A DNA stretch of 64,000 bases from Marinobacter sp. Arc7-DN-1 (GCF_003441595.1 NZ_CP031848.1:62001-126000); one strand, 5' to 3'. Shown: positions 7,390 to 18,359, counted from the stretch's first letter. The notes: generated from the letters alone by a model not told the origin. Program-made: numbers and translations.

Positions 7390-9875
7390 TGGCCGCTGCA
7401 AAAAAACTGATGTCTGTCCGCCGGGACTGGCGGGAGCGGGATGTGCGCGTTGTTTTGGCGGCACTGATCATTGCGGTTGCCACGGTTGCCACCATTGCCC
7501 TTTTTGCCAGCCAGCTGCAGCGCACCCTGGTGACCTCGGCCAGTTCCTTTCTGGCCGCCGACCGTCAGCTCGAAGCTGAAAACGGCCGTCCGATTCCGGA
7601 ATCCTGGCTGGAGCAGGCAACGGAGCGTGGCCTTGAAACCGGTCGCATGGTGGAGTTCTCGACCATGGTGTTCGGTGCTGACAACTTCCAGCTGGTGTCC
7701 GTCAAGGCGGTGAGTAACGAGTACCCCCTGAGAGGCGATATTGAGATCCAGCAGAACCCTGAGGGGCCGAGGGAGCGGGTAAAACAGGGCCCGGCGCCAG
7801 GTGAAGTATGGATCAATCCTCGCCTGTTGCGTCTCCTGGAACTGGAAATCGGTGACAGTCTGGAAGTGGGAAGCCGAAGCCTGACTGTATCTGGCCTGCT
7901 GATTCGCGAGCCGGACGGCGGTTTCCGTCTTTCAGCCCTGGCCCCCCGGGTCATGATGCATGTCGACGATGTGTCCTCTACCGGCGTTGTTCAGGAAGGT
8001 AGCCGGGTTGAGTTTGTGTATCTGTTTGCCGGCGAAGAGGCCTCTCTCGACGCCTATTACCAATGGCTTCAGCCCCGGCTTGAGCCCAGCCATGAATGGG
8101 AGAGTGTACGTGACGGCGAAACCTTCTCCCAGTCGCTGGAGCGCGCAGAACGTTTCCTGTTGCTCGGTGGCAGCCTGGCCGTGCTGCTCGCCGCCGTGGC
8201 TGTTGCAGTGGCGAGCCGGCAATACGCGTTATCCCAGCGTGACACCGTGGCCCTGCTCAAGACTCTTGGCCTGAGTGGTGCCGGTATCGGAGGCCTGTAT
8301 CTCCGGCGGCTGGCGCTCTGGGGGGTGGCCGGGATTGTCGGCGGCCTTTTGGTTGCACTTCCGCTGTATTGGCTGCTGACCCGTATGCTGAGCGAGGTGC
8401 TGGAGCGCCCGGTGGGTTTTCAGCTTGACCCCTCAGCTCTGGTGCCCGCCTTGCTCACTGCACTGGTCTCCCTGTTCGCCTTTGCCTACCCTCCGGTGCG
8501 CCGGCTCCGAAACGTACCGGCCATGCGGGTGTTGCGTAGTCAGCCCGGGGAAACCGGCCGTGAAGCGCTGCCGGATCTGGTTATCGCCATCGTGGCGGTG
8601 TTCGGCCTGGTGTGGGTGTACGCCGGTGAACTGGCGTTGGTGGTGTCTCTGCTCGGTGGTCTCGCATTGTTGCTGGGAGCGCTCGGGTTGGCCGGCTGGC
8701 TGCTGGTTGCGACCCTTCACCGGGTCCGTGGTGGCAGCAATTCCTGGCGCCTGGCTCTTGTCGGTCTTTACCGACACCGCAAAGCCAGCCTGTCCCAGAT
8801 TGCGGTCTTTGCGATGACCCTTATGCTGGCAGCCACGCTGATTCTGGTGCGGACATCGTTGCTGGCGGACTGGCAGGCACAACTGCCCGACAACGCGCCC
8901 AATCACTTCCTGATCAATATTGCGCCCGATACGGTCGATGAAATCGACGCCTTCTGGCAGGAGCGTGGTCAGCCACTGGATAAACTTTATCCCATGGTTC
9001 GCGGCCGTCTGACCGGGCTCAATGGCCAGCCGGTGAAGGAGGTGGTCAGCAAGGATGAGCGTATTGGTGCCCTCAACCGAGAGCTGAACCTCACCTGGAT
9101 GTCGGAACTGCCAGACGATAACCGGATTGTGGAGGGCAGCTGGTTCCGGCAGGGGCAGAAAGGCGGGGTTTCTGTGGAGTCCGAACTGGCGGGAAAGCTG
9201 GGTCTCGTTCTGGGTGATGCGCTGACGTTTACCATCGGCTCCGAAAAAGTCACCGAAACCGTGACCAGTATTCGCACCGTTCAATGGGACAGCATGAAGC
9301 CCAACTTCTACATGGCTTTTCCGCCTGGCGGCGGTCTGTCGGATATGCCAGCAACCTGGATCACCAGTTTCTATCTGCCCATGGACAAAAAAGATGCCCT
9401 GAATGCATTCTCCCGAAGATTCCCGACGGTGTCCGTACTGGAGATTGACCACATCATCGACCGGATTCAGGAGATCGTCCGGCAGGTTACCCAGGCCATT
9501 GAAGCGATTCTGGCGCTTATTCTTGCCGCCGCACTGGTGGTGATGGCCGCTGTGGTCAGCGCCACGCTCCGTGACCGGCAGCGGGAGGGCGCCCTGCTGA
9601 GAACCCTGGGCGGCCGGCAGAGCCTGCTGGTGCGCAGCACCATGCTCGAGTTTGCCTTGCTAGGCGGTTTCGCCGGGATTCTGGGGGTGGTTGCGGCCGA
9701 GGCTGCCGTCTGGGCACTTCAGTTCCAGATGTTTGAAGGAGCCTTCCAATGGCACTGGCGTGTGGTCTTGTCGATCCCTCTGATCAGCGCGGTTGTATTG
9801 GCGCTGTTTGGCCGATGGCAATTGCGGCCGGTGTTGAGCGTGTCGCCGATGCTCTTGCTGAGACGCCTGGAATAA
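7389..9875 (+). CDS. ybbP: FtsX/MacB-like ABC permease YbbP
   Basis: An 828-residue inner-membrane permease with the YbbP layout: one N-terminal TM (IIAVATVATIALFA), a large periplasmic domain, two FtsX modules separated by further TMs, a second periplasmic domain (SWFRQGQKGGVSVESELA) and the last three TMs. The cytoplasmic coupling motif ALLKTLGLSG in the first FtsX module is repeated in the second as ALLRTLGGRQ, as expected for this duplicated family. It is coupled to ybbA by a one-base overlap. Together with the neighbouring periplasmic TesA it probably handles lipophilic molecules at the inner membrane. Confidence 0.92.
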   Translation: MAAAKKLMSVRRDWRERDVRVVLAALIIAVATVATIALFASQLQRTLVTSASSFLAADRQLEAENGRPIPESWLEQATERGLETGRMVEFSTMVFGADNFQLVSVKAVSNEYPLRGDIEIQQNPEGPRERVKQGPAPGEVWINPRLLRLLELEIGDSLEVGSRSLTVSGLLIREPDGGFRLSALAPRVMMHVDDVSSTGVVQEGSRVEFVYLFAGEEASLDAYYQWLQPRLEPSHEWESVRDGETFSQSLERAERFLLLGGSLAVLLAAVAVAVASRQYALSQRDTVALLKTLGLSGAGIGGLYLRRLALWGVAGIVGGLLVALPLYWLLTRMLSEVLERPVGFQLDPSALVPALLTALVSLFAFAYPPVRRLRNVPAMRVLRSQPGETGREALPDLVIAIVAVFGLVWVYAGELALVVSLLGGLALLLGALGLAGWLLVATLHRVRGGSNSWRLALVGLYRHRKASLSQIAVFAMTLMLAATLILVRTSLLADWQAQLPDNAPNHFLINIAPDTVDEIDAFWQERGQPLDKLYPMVRGRLTGLNGQPVKEVVSKDERIGALNRELNLTWMSELPDDNRIVEGSWFRQGQKGGVSVESELAGKLGLVLGDALTFTIGSEKVTETVTSIRTVQWDSMKPNFYMAFPPGGGLSDMPATWITSFYLPMDKKDALNAFSRRFPTVSVLEIDHIIDRIQEIVRQVTQAIEAILALILAAALVVMAAVVSATLRDRQREGALLRTLGGRQSLLVRSTMLEFALLGGFAGILGVVAAEAAVWALQFQMFEGAFQWHWRVVLSIPLISAVVLALFGRWQLRPVLSVSPMLLLRRLE

Positions 9876-9896
9876 ACTCCGGGCGGGACCGGAGGG

Positions 9897-10667
9897 TTAA
9901 CGGTAATTGGCCAGGATGGCATCCAGTTCGCCGCTTGCCCGGATGCGGGCGAGTTCAGTATTGAACTCATTGGCAAAGGACTGCCATTCCGGCCGGAGCA
10001 TCAGCCGGAGTCCGTACTCTCTGATGCCCTTGCGGGACGTTGAGAACTGGTCCTGCAAGCCTTCGTTACGCAAGATCCATTTGCCGACCAGCCTGTCTGC
10101 GACGGCGACGTCAAACCGGTCGCCGTGAAGCACGAAAGTGAACATATCACGGTGCCGGGAGACATCGAAGCGGCGAATCTTGCCTTCAGAGAAATAGGGC
10201 TCCAGCTGTGGGTAGAGATACCCCAGATGGGTGACGACGGTTCTGGAAAAAAGATCTTCCGGAGTCTCATAGACAAACTCGGAGCGCTTCGGAAAGAAAA
10301 ACACTTCCTCGATGGTCACAATCGGGTCGGTAAACACGAAGTTGTCGGGATCGTCTGTCCACTCCCTGGCCCTTGGCGTGCAGTCGATGTGCCCGCCAAG
10401 CAGCATCTCGTCGACTCGCTTCCGGGGAATCTGCTCGGCAACCACGCTGTAACCAAGCCGCTGAGTAATCAGGGAAACCACATCCCAGATGATTCCCGAG
10501 GGCGCGCCCTGATCCACAATCAGGTACGGCGGGTAGCCATTGGGCGAAATGTTCAGGTGGAAGACTTTCTGTTCCCGGGCGTCGGCGGCACTGAATATAA
10601 GGGGCGCCAGCGTGAGGAGCAGGGCGCTGAGAACAGTGGGGAGACGGCAGGAGCGTCGGTATTTCAT
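9897..10667 (-). CDS. Periplasmic amino-acid-type solute-binding protein (SBP_bac_3)
   Basis: A secreted solute-binding-protein-fold protein of 256 residues after start selection. ATG at 10667 is preferred because it places a normal signal peptide (LSALLLTLAPLIFSAADA) at the N-terminus; an upstream ATG at 10769 would add 34 residues that are not signal-like. The mature part has the bilobed family pattern: NGYPPYLIVDQGAPSGIIWDV, then GHIDCTPRAREW and later DRFDVAVADRLVGKWI. There are no adjacent permease or ATPase genes, so it may be an orphan sensor or binding protein, like many COG0834 proteins in marine bacteria. Confidence 0.75.
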   Translation of the reverse strand: MKYRRSCRLPTVLSALLLTLAPLIFSAADAREQKVFHLNISPNGYPPYLIVDQGAPSGIIWDVVSLITQRLGYSVVAEQIPRKRVDEMLLGGHIDCTPRAREWTDDPDNFVFTDPIVTIEEVFFFPKRSEFVYETPEDLFSRTVVTHLGYLYPQLEPYFSEGKIRRFDVSRHRDMFTFVLHGDRFDVAVADRLVGKWILRNEGLQDQFSTSRKGIREYGLRLMLRPEWQSFANEFNTELARIRASGELDAILANYR

Positions 10668-10846
10668 GCGGAGGGGCTCTCTACGGAAAGAACTGTAGGT
10701 GGAAAAACGAACCCGGCTAAGATTCCTGCCAGTAGCAGGGATTGTCACTCCTTTGTTGGCCAATTTCAATGACTTGAAATCTATGTTCAGACAACCGGAG
10801 GAAGGGGGCCGATGAACGGCCCCGTTTAACGAATAAACAGCAATGG

Positions 10847-12034
10847 TCAGGCCCAGGCGCGACGCAGTACGGCGCGGGCATCTTCAAGACTGACTTCCTT
10901 CGGGTTGAACATGATGGAACCGTCATCCAGTGCCATCTCCGCGATAGCGTCCAGCTGCGCTTCCGTCACCTTGCCGGTTTCTTTCAGCGTGCGCGGCAGC
11001 TGACACCGTTTGTACAGAGCATCCCGTAATTTCCGGATTGCGGAAATACTGGCCTCGGCCCGGCGGCTTGCCGGGGTAGCGGCGTAGACTTCCGGTCCTT
11101 CCAGGTATAGCAGCAACTCGCCCAGGGGCTCCCGGATCGTTTCGAGGTTGTACTCGAGTACGTAAGGCAGGTACAGGCTCATACACAACCCATGGGGCAG
11201 GTGGCAGATGGCACCGGTTGCATGTCCGAGAGCATGCACCAGGCCCACCATTGAGTTAGAGAAGGCAATGCCTGCCATGGTGGAAGCCTGGGCCAGTTCC
11301 AGCCGGCCGTCACTGTCTTTTGGGTTGTCCATGACCTTCAGAAGGGAATTGCTGACCTTCTTGATTGCCGCCGTAGCGTAGGCATCGCTCAGCGGATTCT
11401 TGGCCATGCAGGTAAAGGCTTCCGTTGCATGGGTCATGGCATCCATCGCCGTTGCCGCCGTGATATGCGGCGGCAGGGTGAGGGTCATGCGCGGATCAAT
11501 GATCGCGGCATTGGGCAGCAGGAACGAGGAGGTAAACGGGAGCTTTACGCCCTTGCCCTCGTCGGTAATCACCGCCACCGAGGTTACTTCGGAGCCAGTG
11601 CCGGCGGTGGTCGGAACCACCAGAAACGGTTTCAGGGGATGTTTGAGCACGCCAGCGCCGCTGTACCTGGCAATGTCGTCACCACCCTCGGACACCAGGA
11701 TGTTGACCGCCTTGCCAGTATCTATGGCCGAACCACCCCCGACAGCGATGATGGAGTCGCATTTTTCCTGGCGGTAAATACCGGCAATATCGCGCACCAC
11801 GGTGGTGGAGGAATCCGGTGGCACGTCATCGTAGATGGCGGTGATTTCCAGCCCGCTTTCCTCGCAGGCGGCAATCACCGGCTCCAGCAGGCCTGCGGCG
11901 CGCACGCCCTTGTCAGTGACAATCATTGGTCGTTTGGCGGCCATGCCAGTCAGCTCATAAGGAATGTGCTCGAGGGCGGCCTTGCCGGCAATCACTTTTA
12001 CCGGGCAGAAGAACTCATAGTATTTGTTGGTCAT
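10847..12034 (-). CDS. Iron-containing alcohol dehydrogenase
   Basis: A 395-residue group III (Fe-ADH) NAD(P)-dependent dehydrogenase. The N-terminal nucleotide-binding domain contains AVGGGSAIDTGKAV and PTTAGTGSEVTSVAVI. The C-terminal helical domain has the metal-binding histidines in MDAMTHATEAF and LVHALGHATGAICHLPHG. Substrate cannot be read from sequence; primary alcohol/aldehyde interconversion is typical. Its start overlaps the stop of the upstream gene by one base (TAATG), so both are on one transcript. A role in alkane or fatty alcohol metabolism would fit a hydrocarbon-using marine host but is inference. Confidence 0.92.
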   Translation of the reverse strand: MTNKYYEFFCPVKVIAGKAALEHIPYELTGMAAKRPMIVTDKGVRAAGLLEPVIAACEESGLEITAIYDDVPPDSSTTVVRDIAGIYRQEKCDSIIAVGGGSAIDTGKAVNILVSEGGDDIARYSGAGVLKHPLKPFLVVPTTAGTGSEVTSVAVITDEGKGVKLPFTSSFLLPNAAIIDPRMTLTLPPHITAATAMDAMTHATEAFTCMAKNPLSDAYATAAIKKVSNSLLKVMDNPKDSDGRLELAQASTMAGIAFSNSMVGLVHALGHATGAICHLPHGLCMSLYLPYVLEYNLETIREPLGELLLYLEGPEVYAATPASRRAEASISAIRKLRDALYKRCQLPRTLKETGKVTEAQLDAIAEMALDDGSIMFNPKEVSLEDARAVLRRAWA

Positions 12035-12588
12035 TATGCTCTCGCTGTCTCGATGAAATTGGTGGCGACTTTCAGGTAAATACGTGCGGCACTGATCAGT
12101 TTTTCCGGCAGGTGCAGGTCCGCCGGGTATTCCTTGACGGCACGCCGGGCAACCAGTTTTGGCAGGATGAAGGATTCCAGGCGATTGAGAACCCGGGTCA
12201 TCCGCACGGCGTGGCTGATGTCGCCGTCTACCAGCATGCGGTCATTGGCGAACGCCACCGACGTTTTCTCCTGGAAGGACAGCACCAGAAAGGCATGGGC
12301 AACGTGTTTGAACCGAATCGACAGGTCCACCGGACGGGGGGCGGTGTTGCCGTGGTAGCGGAATCGCCCCTGGCCGGTATGTTCCACAATCAGCCGGGAG
12401 CCATTGGGCATCACCATCATTTCAAACAGAAAGCCGTCGGGCAGGGCCCGTGTTTCATTCTGGACGTTCTCATCCACCTCGCTCACCGCCTGCAGGGCCC
12501 GCCCCATCACCTGGAACATCAGTTCCACATACAAGCGGCGCGCCTGGAAAACCATGGGCTGGATACGTTTCGCTAACATGTCCGTCAT
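12034..12588 (-). CDS. SCP2-like hypothetical protein in operon with Fe-ADH
   Basis: A 184-residue cytosolic protein without signal or TM segment. I do not recognise it by name. The stretch with PVDLSIRFKHVAHAF and the following FANDRMLVDGDISHAVRM resembles the core of SCP2 (sterol carrier protein 2) domains, in which a nucleotide-free hydrophobic tunnel binds lipids; this is an inference from pattern only. It precedes and overlaps the iron alcohol dehydrogenase by one base, which suggests that the two work on the same lipophilic alcohol or aldehyde. The start used is ATG at 12588, just after MTDMLAKRI; a second ATG lies three codons in. Confidence 0.6.
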   Translation of the reverse strand: MTDMLAKRIQPMVFQARRLYVELMFQVMGRALQAVSEVDENVQNETRALPDGFLFEMMVMPNGSRLIVEHTGQGRFRYHGNTAPRPVDLSIRFKHVAHAFLVLSFQEKTSVAFANDRMLVDGDISHAVRMTRVLNRLESFILPKLVARRAVKEYPADLHLPEKLISAARIYLKVATNFIETARA

Positions 12589-12696
12589 CCAATCGTTGTT
12601 GATGTCATGTGATTTTTAGAGTTATTGCTCTAAAAGTCAATGGAGACGATGACAGAAGATGCGCGTCGCACCGGCAACCAGCCTTCGGTGAAACCA

Positions 12697-12730
12697 AAAA
12701 GGCCGGAATCCCGCTGGACTCCGGCCTTTT
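12697..12730 (-). terminator. Bidirectional terminator between the M48 gene and the ADH operon
   Basis: An 11-bp perfect stem AAAAGGCCGGA / TCCGGCCTTTT with a 12-base loop begins 23 bases past the stop of the M48 peptidase gene. A- and T-tracts on both sides make it a good intrinsic terminator, mainly for the minus-strand M48 gene. Confidence 0.85.
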
Positions 12731-12753
12731 CAAGGAGTTGATCTGACGGGAAA

Positions 12754-14031
12754 TTACTGAGTCAACGCAGCCAGTTTCCGTTTGGCCTCTTCGGCAACAT
12801 CACCGCCGGCTTCAGCGGCCTTGCTGTAGTAGGCGATTGCCTCATTACGGTTGTTCTGTTTAACGGCAACATCGCCCAGGCGCAGGAAGGCAATGGATGT
12901 GGGGACCGTCTCATTGGCTTTCGTGAGGTTCTCCCGGGCCTTGTCCAGATTGTTGAGCCTCAGGGCGTTCAGGCCGTTGTAAAGGCGATACTTGAACATC
13001 TCGGGGTAGAGTTCCACCGCCTTCTCGAAATCGGTACTCGCTTTGTCATCCTGTTTCTGCTCCTGATAAATGCGGCCGCGCAGGGCGTAAAACATCGCTT
13101 CCCGTGGCAGCAGGCGAATGGCTTCATTCACCTTGTCCAGAGCCGCTTTCATCTCGCCCTTGGAAGCCAGTTCCATGGCTTTGTCGTGGGCATCATAGGC
13201 AGGTTGCAGTGAGCGAAGTTTGGCCATCCTGCGGTCGTAAACATCCTTGCCACGGTAGCCGCCAGTCCCGATTTTCCGGGCGAGTTGCCGGTTTTCCTCC
13301 ACTCGTTTCGCAGAGGGCGGGTGAGTGGCGAACAGGCCGTCGATAAAACCGGACTGGCTGCCTTCCGATAATTTCAGGAAGATTTCCTGAAGCTCAACCG
13401 CCGCGGCCGGATCGTAGCCCGCTTCTTTCATATAGAGAATGCCGTAGTGATCGGATTCCAGCTCATCGCCCTGGCTGTATTGCGCCAATGCAAGCTGGGT
13501 GCCCAGCGCAGCGCCACCCATGATCAGGCCGGACCACTCGTTGTCCGACAACGCAAAACCAAGGCCGGCAACACCTGCGCTGATTAACATGCCCTGCTGC
13601 ATTCGCTGGACACTGTGCCTCGCCGCCGCGTGAACAATCTCATGGCCCAGGACCGACGCCAGCTGGGCCTCGTCGCCGAGCTCTGTCAGCAGGCCTCGGT
13701 TGATGGCAATCTTTCCTCCGGGCAGGGCCCAGGCGTTGGGAACGCTGCTGTTAAGAACCACGAACTCATAGGGCAGATCCGGACGATCGCTTACCGCCGC
13801 CATTTTCTGGCCGACTTCCCGCACATACAGTGTCAGCTCGGGATCAATGTAAAACTGGCCGCCCTGGATTTGCTGGGTGGGCACGTATTGCTCCGCGCCC
13901 ATGGCGAGTTCCTGGTTCTCTCCGATCAGCGAAAGCTGCTTTTCTCCGGTAACCGGGTTGACCGAACAACCGCCCAGTGTGAAAGTCAGGGCAATTGTGA
14001 ATAGGCTGATTTTTATAGCGGACAGGTTCAC
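12754..14031 (-). CDS. M48 family metallopeptidase lipoprotein with TPR-like repeats (BepA-like)
   Basis: A 425-residue zinc protease of the BepA/YfgC type, thought to act in outer-membrane protein quality control. It has a lipoprotein signal ending FTLGGC (Cys at about 22), the zinc motif HEIVH at residues 130-134, and a downstream SDHYGI segment carrying the third ligand Glu. The C-terminal 170 residues are helical repeats of TPR type (ALDKVNEAIRLLPRE, ASTDFEKAVELYPEM). E. coli BepA is 487 residues with the same order. It is monocistronic, with a strong terminator downstream. Confidence 0.88.
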   Translation of the reverse strand: MNLSAIKISLFTIALTFTLGGCSVNPVTGEKQLSLIGENQELAMGAEQYVPTQQIQGGQFYIDPELTLYVREVGQKMAAVSDRPDLPYEFVVLNSSVPNAWALPGGKIAINRGLLTELGDEAQLASVLGHEIVHAAARHSVQRMQQGMLISAGVAGLGFALSDNEWSGLIMGGAALGTQLALAQYSQGDELESDHYGILYMKEAGYDPAAAVELQEIFLKLSEGSQSGFIDGLFATHPPSAKRVEENRQLARKIGTGGYRGKDVYDRRMAKLRSLQPAYDAHDKAMELASKGEMKAALDKVNEAIRLLPREAMFYALRGRIYQEQKQDDKASTDFEKAVELYPEMFKYRLYNGLNALRLNNLDKARENLTKANETVPTSIAFLRLGDVAVKQNNRNEAIAYYSKAAEAGGDVAEEAKRKLAALTQ

Positions 14032-14228
14032 AGTGAACTCCCTATTAATGATGCAATGACGGGCACGGATTGCGTCGGGTGCCCGAATCCTGAATGGCCT
14101 GTTTATAGCACAACTTTGCCTGGAGTTGGATTACCCGGCATGTCTCAGCGGTGGTGGCAAGCAGGTCCTTGGCGTATCATAAGCTTCTGTTCCCGCGCCG
14201 TTTCGCACTTTTCACTCTAAGGCCGCCA

Positions 14229-14969
14229 ATGGGTAATTTGCTCGAACTGATTGCATTGCTCTGGTTCCTGACTTGCTGGCTTGGCTACACCGAATACTCC
14301 AAGCGTCGGGCTGCTGATCGCCCCTGCCTGTCCAACACCCTCGATATGTACCGGGAAGACTGGATGCGGGTCATGCTGCGGCGGGAGAACCGCATTGCCG
14401 ATGCTTCCGTGGTTGGCAATCTCGAACGCAATGGCGCCTTTTTCGCCTCCAGCTGCCTGTTGATTCTGGCCGGTATTATCACTGCCCTGGGTTATACCCA
14501 GGAAGTCATGGAAGTGTTCAGCACCATGCCATTCGGCAAACTGCCAACTCGCGAAATCTGGGAGCTGCGCATGGTGGTGCTGCTCGTCGTCTTTATTTAC
14601 GCTTTTTTCAAATTCACCTGGTCGATGCGAATGTACAACTTTGTGTCGGTGATGGTCGGCAGTGCGCCGCCGCCGGACGACACCAAAACCAGCCCGGCGG
14701 GCCGCGAAGCCTTCGCCCGGAGTGCCGGCAACGTCTGTAATCTGGCTGGGGACGCCTTCAACCTTGGCCTGCGCTCCTACTATTATGCATTGGCTGTGGT
14801 TGGCTGGTTTATCCACCCGCTCGTTTTCATGGCCGCCTCGACGCTGGTGGTTATCGTACTTTACCGCCGGGAATTCTGTTCCAATGCCCTTGAAGCCCTG
14901 CGGGCCGGGAAGGTGTTCGATGAACCGGTCCCCGGCAAGGCCGAGAACAGCCCCAAACCCAAAAGCTGA
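14229..14969 (+). CDS. DUF599 family membrane protein
   Basis: A 246-residue inner-membrane protein of the DUF599 type (function unknown). ATG at 14229 after TAAGG is chosen; an upstream in-frame start at 14151 gives an implausible N-terminus. There are four likely TM segments: LLELIALLWFLTCWLGY, FFASSCLLILAGIITALGY, LRMVVLLVVFIYAFFKF and the pair around YYALAVVGWFIHPLVFM and ASTLVVIVLY. The conserved family segment MREENRIADASVVGNL-like (here RRENRIADASVVGNL) is present. It is followed after 18 bases by two thioesterase genes, so co-transcription is likely. Confidence 0.8.
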   Translation: MGNLLELIALLWFLTCWLGYTEYSKRRAADRPCLSNTLDMYREDWMRVMLRRENRIADASVVGNLERNGAFFASSCLLILAGIITALGYTQEVMEVFSTMPFGKLPTREIWELRMVVLLVVFIYAFFKFTWSMRMYNFVSVMVGSAPPPDDTKTSPAGREAFARSAGNVCNLAGDAFNLGLRSYYYALAVVGWFIHPLVFMAASTLVVIVLYRREFCSNALEALRAGKVFDEPVPGKAENSPKPKS

Positions 14970-14987
14970 CCGACAGGTTGAACCTGA

Positions 14988-15458
14988 ATGAACGATGACA
15001 TCCGACGGAAGCGGGTTACCCGTTTTATCGATACGCTCAACCAGGCCAAGGAGCTCGGCCTCACGGTTACCAGGGCCAAAAAAGGCAACCTGACACTTTG
15101 CCTGCCCTACAGTGACCGGATCATCGGAAATCCGGACACGGGCGTGATTCATGGCGGTGCCATAACGACATTGATGGATACAACCTCAGGTTGCGTGATT
15201 CTGTGCACCCTGGAGGACTTCGAACTCTGCCCGACGCTGGACCTGCGGGTGGACTACATGCGCCCGGCGCAGCCCCGCCAGCCGGTTTATGCCCGGGCCG
15301 AAACCTACCGGGTAACCCGTAACATTATCTTTACCCGCTGTGAGGCTTACCAGGAGGGGGGTGAAACGATTGCAAACTGCGTAGCCACCTTCATGCGCAT
15401 TGGAAAGGATGCCAGCCCCAGACATTACCGGGACCTGATTACAGGAGGTGAAGAATGA
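14988..15458 (+). CDS. PaaI-family hotdog thioesterase (first of a tandem pair)
   Basis: A 156-residue hotdog-fold acyl-CoA thioesterase. The core reads GVIHGGAITTLMDTTSG, where HGG and the following Asp/Thr region form the PaaI/YbgC-like active site, followed by the strand TLDLRVDYMRPA. The start is ATG at 14988. Its last four bases overlap the start of the next gene (ATGA), and the two proteins are distant paralogues, so they may form a heteromeric or sequentially expressed pair. The acyl substrate is unknown. Confidence 0.85.
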   Translation: MNDDIRRKRVTRFIDTLNQAKELGLTVTRAKKGNLTLCLPYSDRIIGNPDTGVIHGGAITTLMDTTSGCVILCTLEDFELCPTLDLRVDYMRPAQPRQPVYARAETYRVTRNIIFTRCEAYQEGGETIANCVATFMRIGKDASPRHYRDLITGGEE

Positions 15459-15889
15459 CCGATCCGGAAATCCTCCGGTATACCCAGGAAACCGGCGACT
15501 TCAGCCGGATGCTTGAAAGTATTCCCTACGCCACCTGGATCGGCCTGCACTGTGAGCGGTTCGGAGACGACCTGATTTTCCGCCTGCCCTGCAAGGATTC
15601 CAACCTCGGCAACCCGATCCTGCCGGCCATCCACGGCGGTGTGATTGGTGGCTTTATGGAAATGGCCGCCAATATCTACCTGATTATGTCCCAGGAAAGC
15701 CTTCGCATGCCCCGCATCGTCGACTTCTCCCTGGATTACCTCCGGGCGGGTCTCAACCGCGAAACCTACGCCGAATGCCGCCTGACCCGCCAGGGCAATC
15801 GTGTGGCCAACGTGATGGTCAGCGCCTGGCAGAAATCCCGTTCGCAACCCATAGCAACTGCCCGGGCCCACTTCCTCCTCGAAGACTGA
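15455..15889 (+). CDS. PaaI-family hotdog thioesterase (second of a tandem pair)
   Basis: A 144-residue hotdog protein overlapping its upstream paralogue by four bases. The active-site stretch is PAIHGGVIGGFMEMAANIYL, with Glu where the first copy has Asp, followed by RIVDFSLDYLRAG. RBS AGGAGG lies inside the preceding gene. The pair appears with the DUF599 gene as one unit ended by a GC-rich hairpin. Role: probable hydrolysis of acyl or aryl-acyl CoA; nothing in the sequence specifies the substrate. Confidence 0.85.
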   Translation: MTDPEILRYTQETGDFSRMLESIPYATWIGLHCERFGDDLIFRLPCKDSNLGNPILPAIHGGVIGGFMEMAANIYLIMSQESLRMPRIVDFSLDYLRAGLNRETYAECRLTRQGNRVANVMVSAWQKSRSQPIATARAHFLLED

Positions 15890-15900
15890 CTTTGCCGATA

Positions 15901-15925
15901 CACCGGGGCTTGAAATGCCCCGGTG
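15901..15925 (+). terminator. Hairpin after the thioesterase pair
   Basis: A 9-bp perfect stem CACCGGGGC / GCCCCGGTG with a 7-base loop lies 12 bases after the stop of the second thioesterase gene. It lacks a T-tract, so termination would be weak. A longer inverted repeat starts 40 bases further on. Confidence 0.5.
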
Positions 15926-15965
15926 TGCCCCCAATTCCTGTTCAACACGAACTCGATAGCCAGGT

Positions 15966-16074
15966 GGCGCGGGTAGGAAGGGCTTTCCAAAACCGTGCGG
16001 AGCCATGGATGGCGGAGCCGAGCGTACTGGGAAGTATTCACAGCGTGTTTTGGAAAGCCCTTCCTACCCGCGCC
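15966..16074. repeat. 28-bp perfect inverted repeat with 53-bp spacer (palindromic intergenic element)
   Basis: Bases 15966-15993 and 16047-16074 are perfect reverse complements over 28 bp (GGCGCGGGTAGGAAGGGC...). The spacer holds a smaller symmetric stretch, GGAGCCATGGATGGCGGAGCC. Transcribed from the thioesterase side it would form a long hairpin just before htpG. Size and structure are typical of REP/ERIC-like intergenic palindromes, and I suspect it is a dispersed family in this genus, but only this copy is visible in the window. It ends 38 bases before the htpG start. Confidence 0.85.
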
Positions 16075-16112
16075 GCTCCACCGATTGAAACAAAGCAGGA
16101 GTGCCAAACGCC

Positions 16113-18017
<1,905 letters not shown>

Positions 18018-18023
18018 GCGCCT

Positions 18024-18242
18024 ATGCAGCAGATCATAGTGGATATCAGCATCAGCCCTGATGAGTGGATCAAACTCTATCAGGGCGTTGCCACCGATGT
18101 TCACACCACGGCCCGGGACGGACGCTCTGTCCGGTTCCCGGCCCGTATCCTTTCCCGTTTCTACCTTCGCGATGGTATTCGCGGCAGTTTCCGCATTGTG
18201 TTTGACGATGCCGGCAAGTTCTCCTCCATCGAACGGCTTTGA
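18024..18242 (+). CDS. DUF2835 family protein
   Basis: A 72-residue protein matching the small DUF2835 family of gammaproteobacteria: it starts with I-V-D-I-S-I-S, then EWIKLYQG, then GRSVRFPARILSRF and ends GSFRIVFDDAGKFSSIERL. The pattern suggests a small beta-rich RNA- or protein-binding fold, function unknown. It starts 6 bases after htpG and is probably co-transcribed with it. Confidence 0.8.
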   Translation: MQQIIVDISISPDEWIKLYQGVATDVHTTARDGRSVRFPARILSRFYLRDGIRGSFRIVFDDAGKFSSIERL

Positions 18243-18359
18243 TCAGCCGAATACACCATCCATAAACAAAAGCTTTCACAATTTTATTTTTAATTAATTG
18301 TATTGCGCGCTCTGCCTCACGCTATGGTGAGATTGTTCTCGTCAGGCAGGAGCAGGTCC

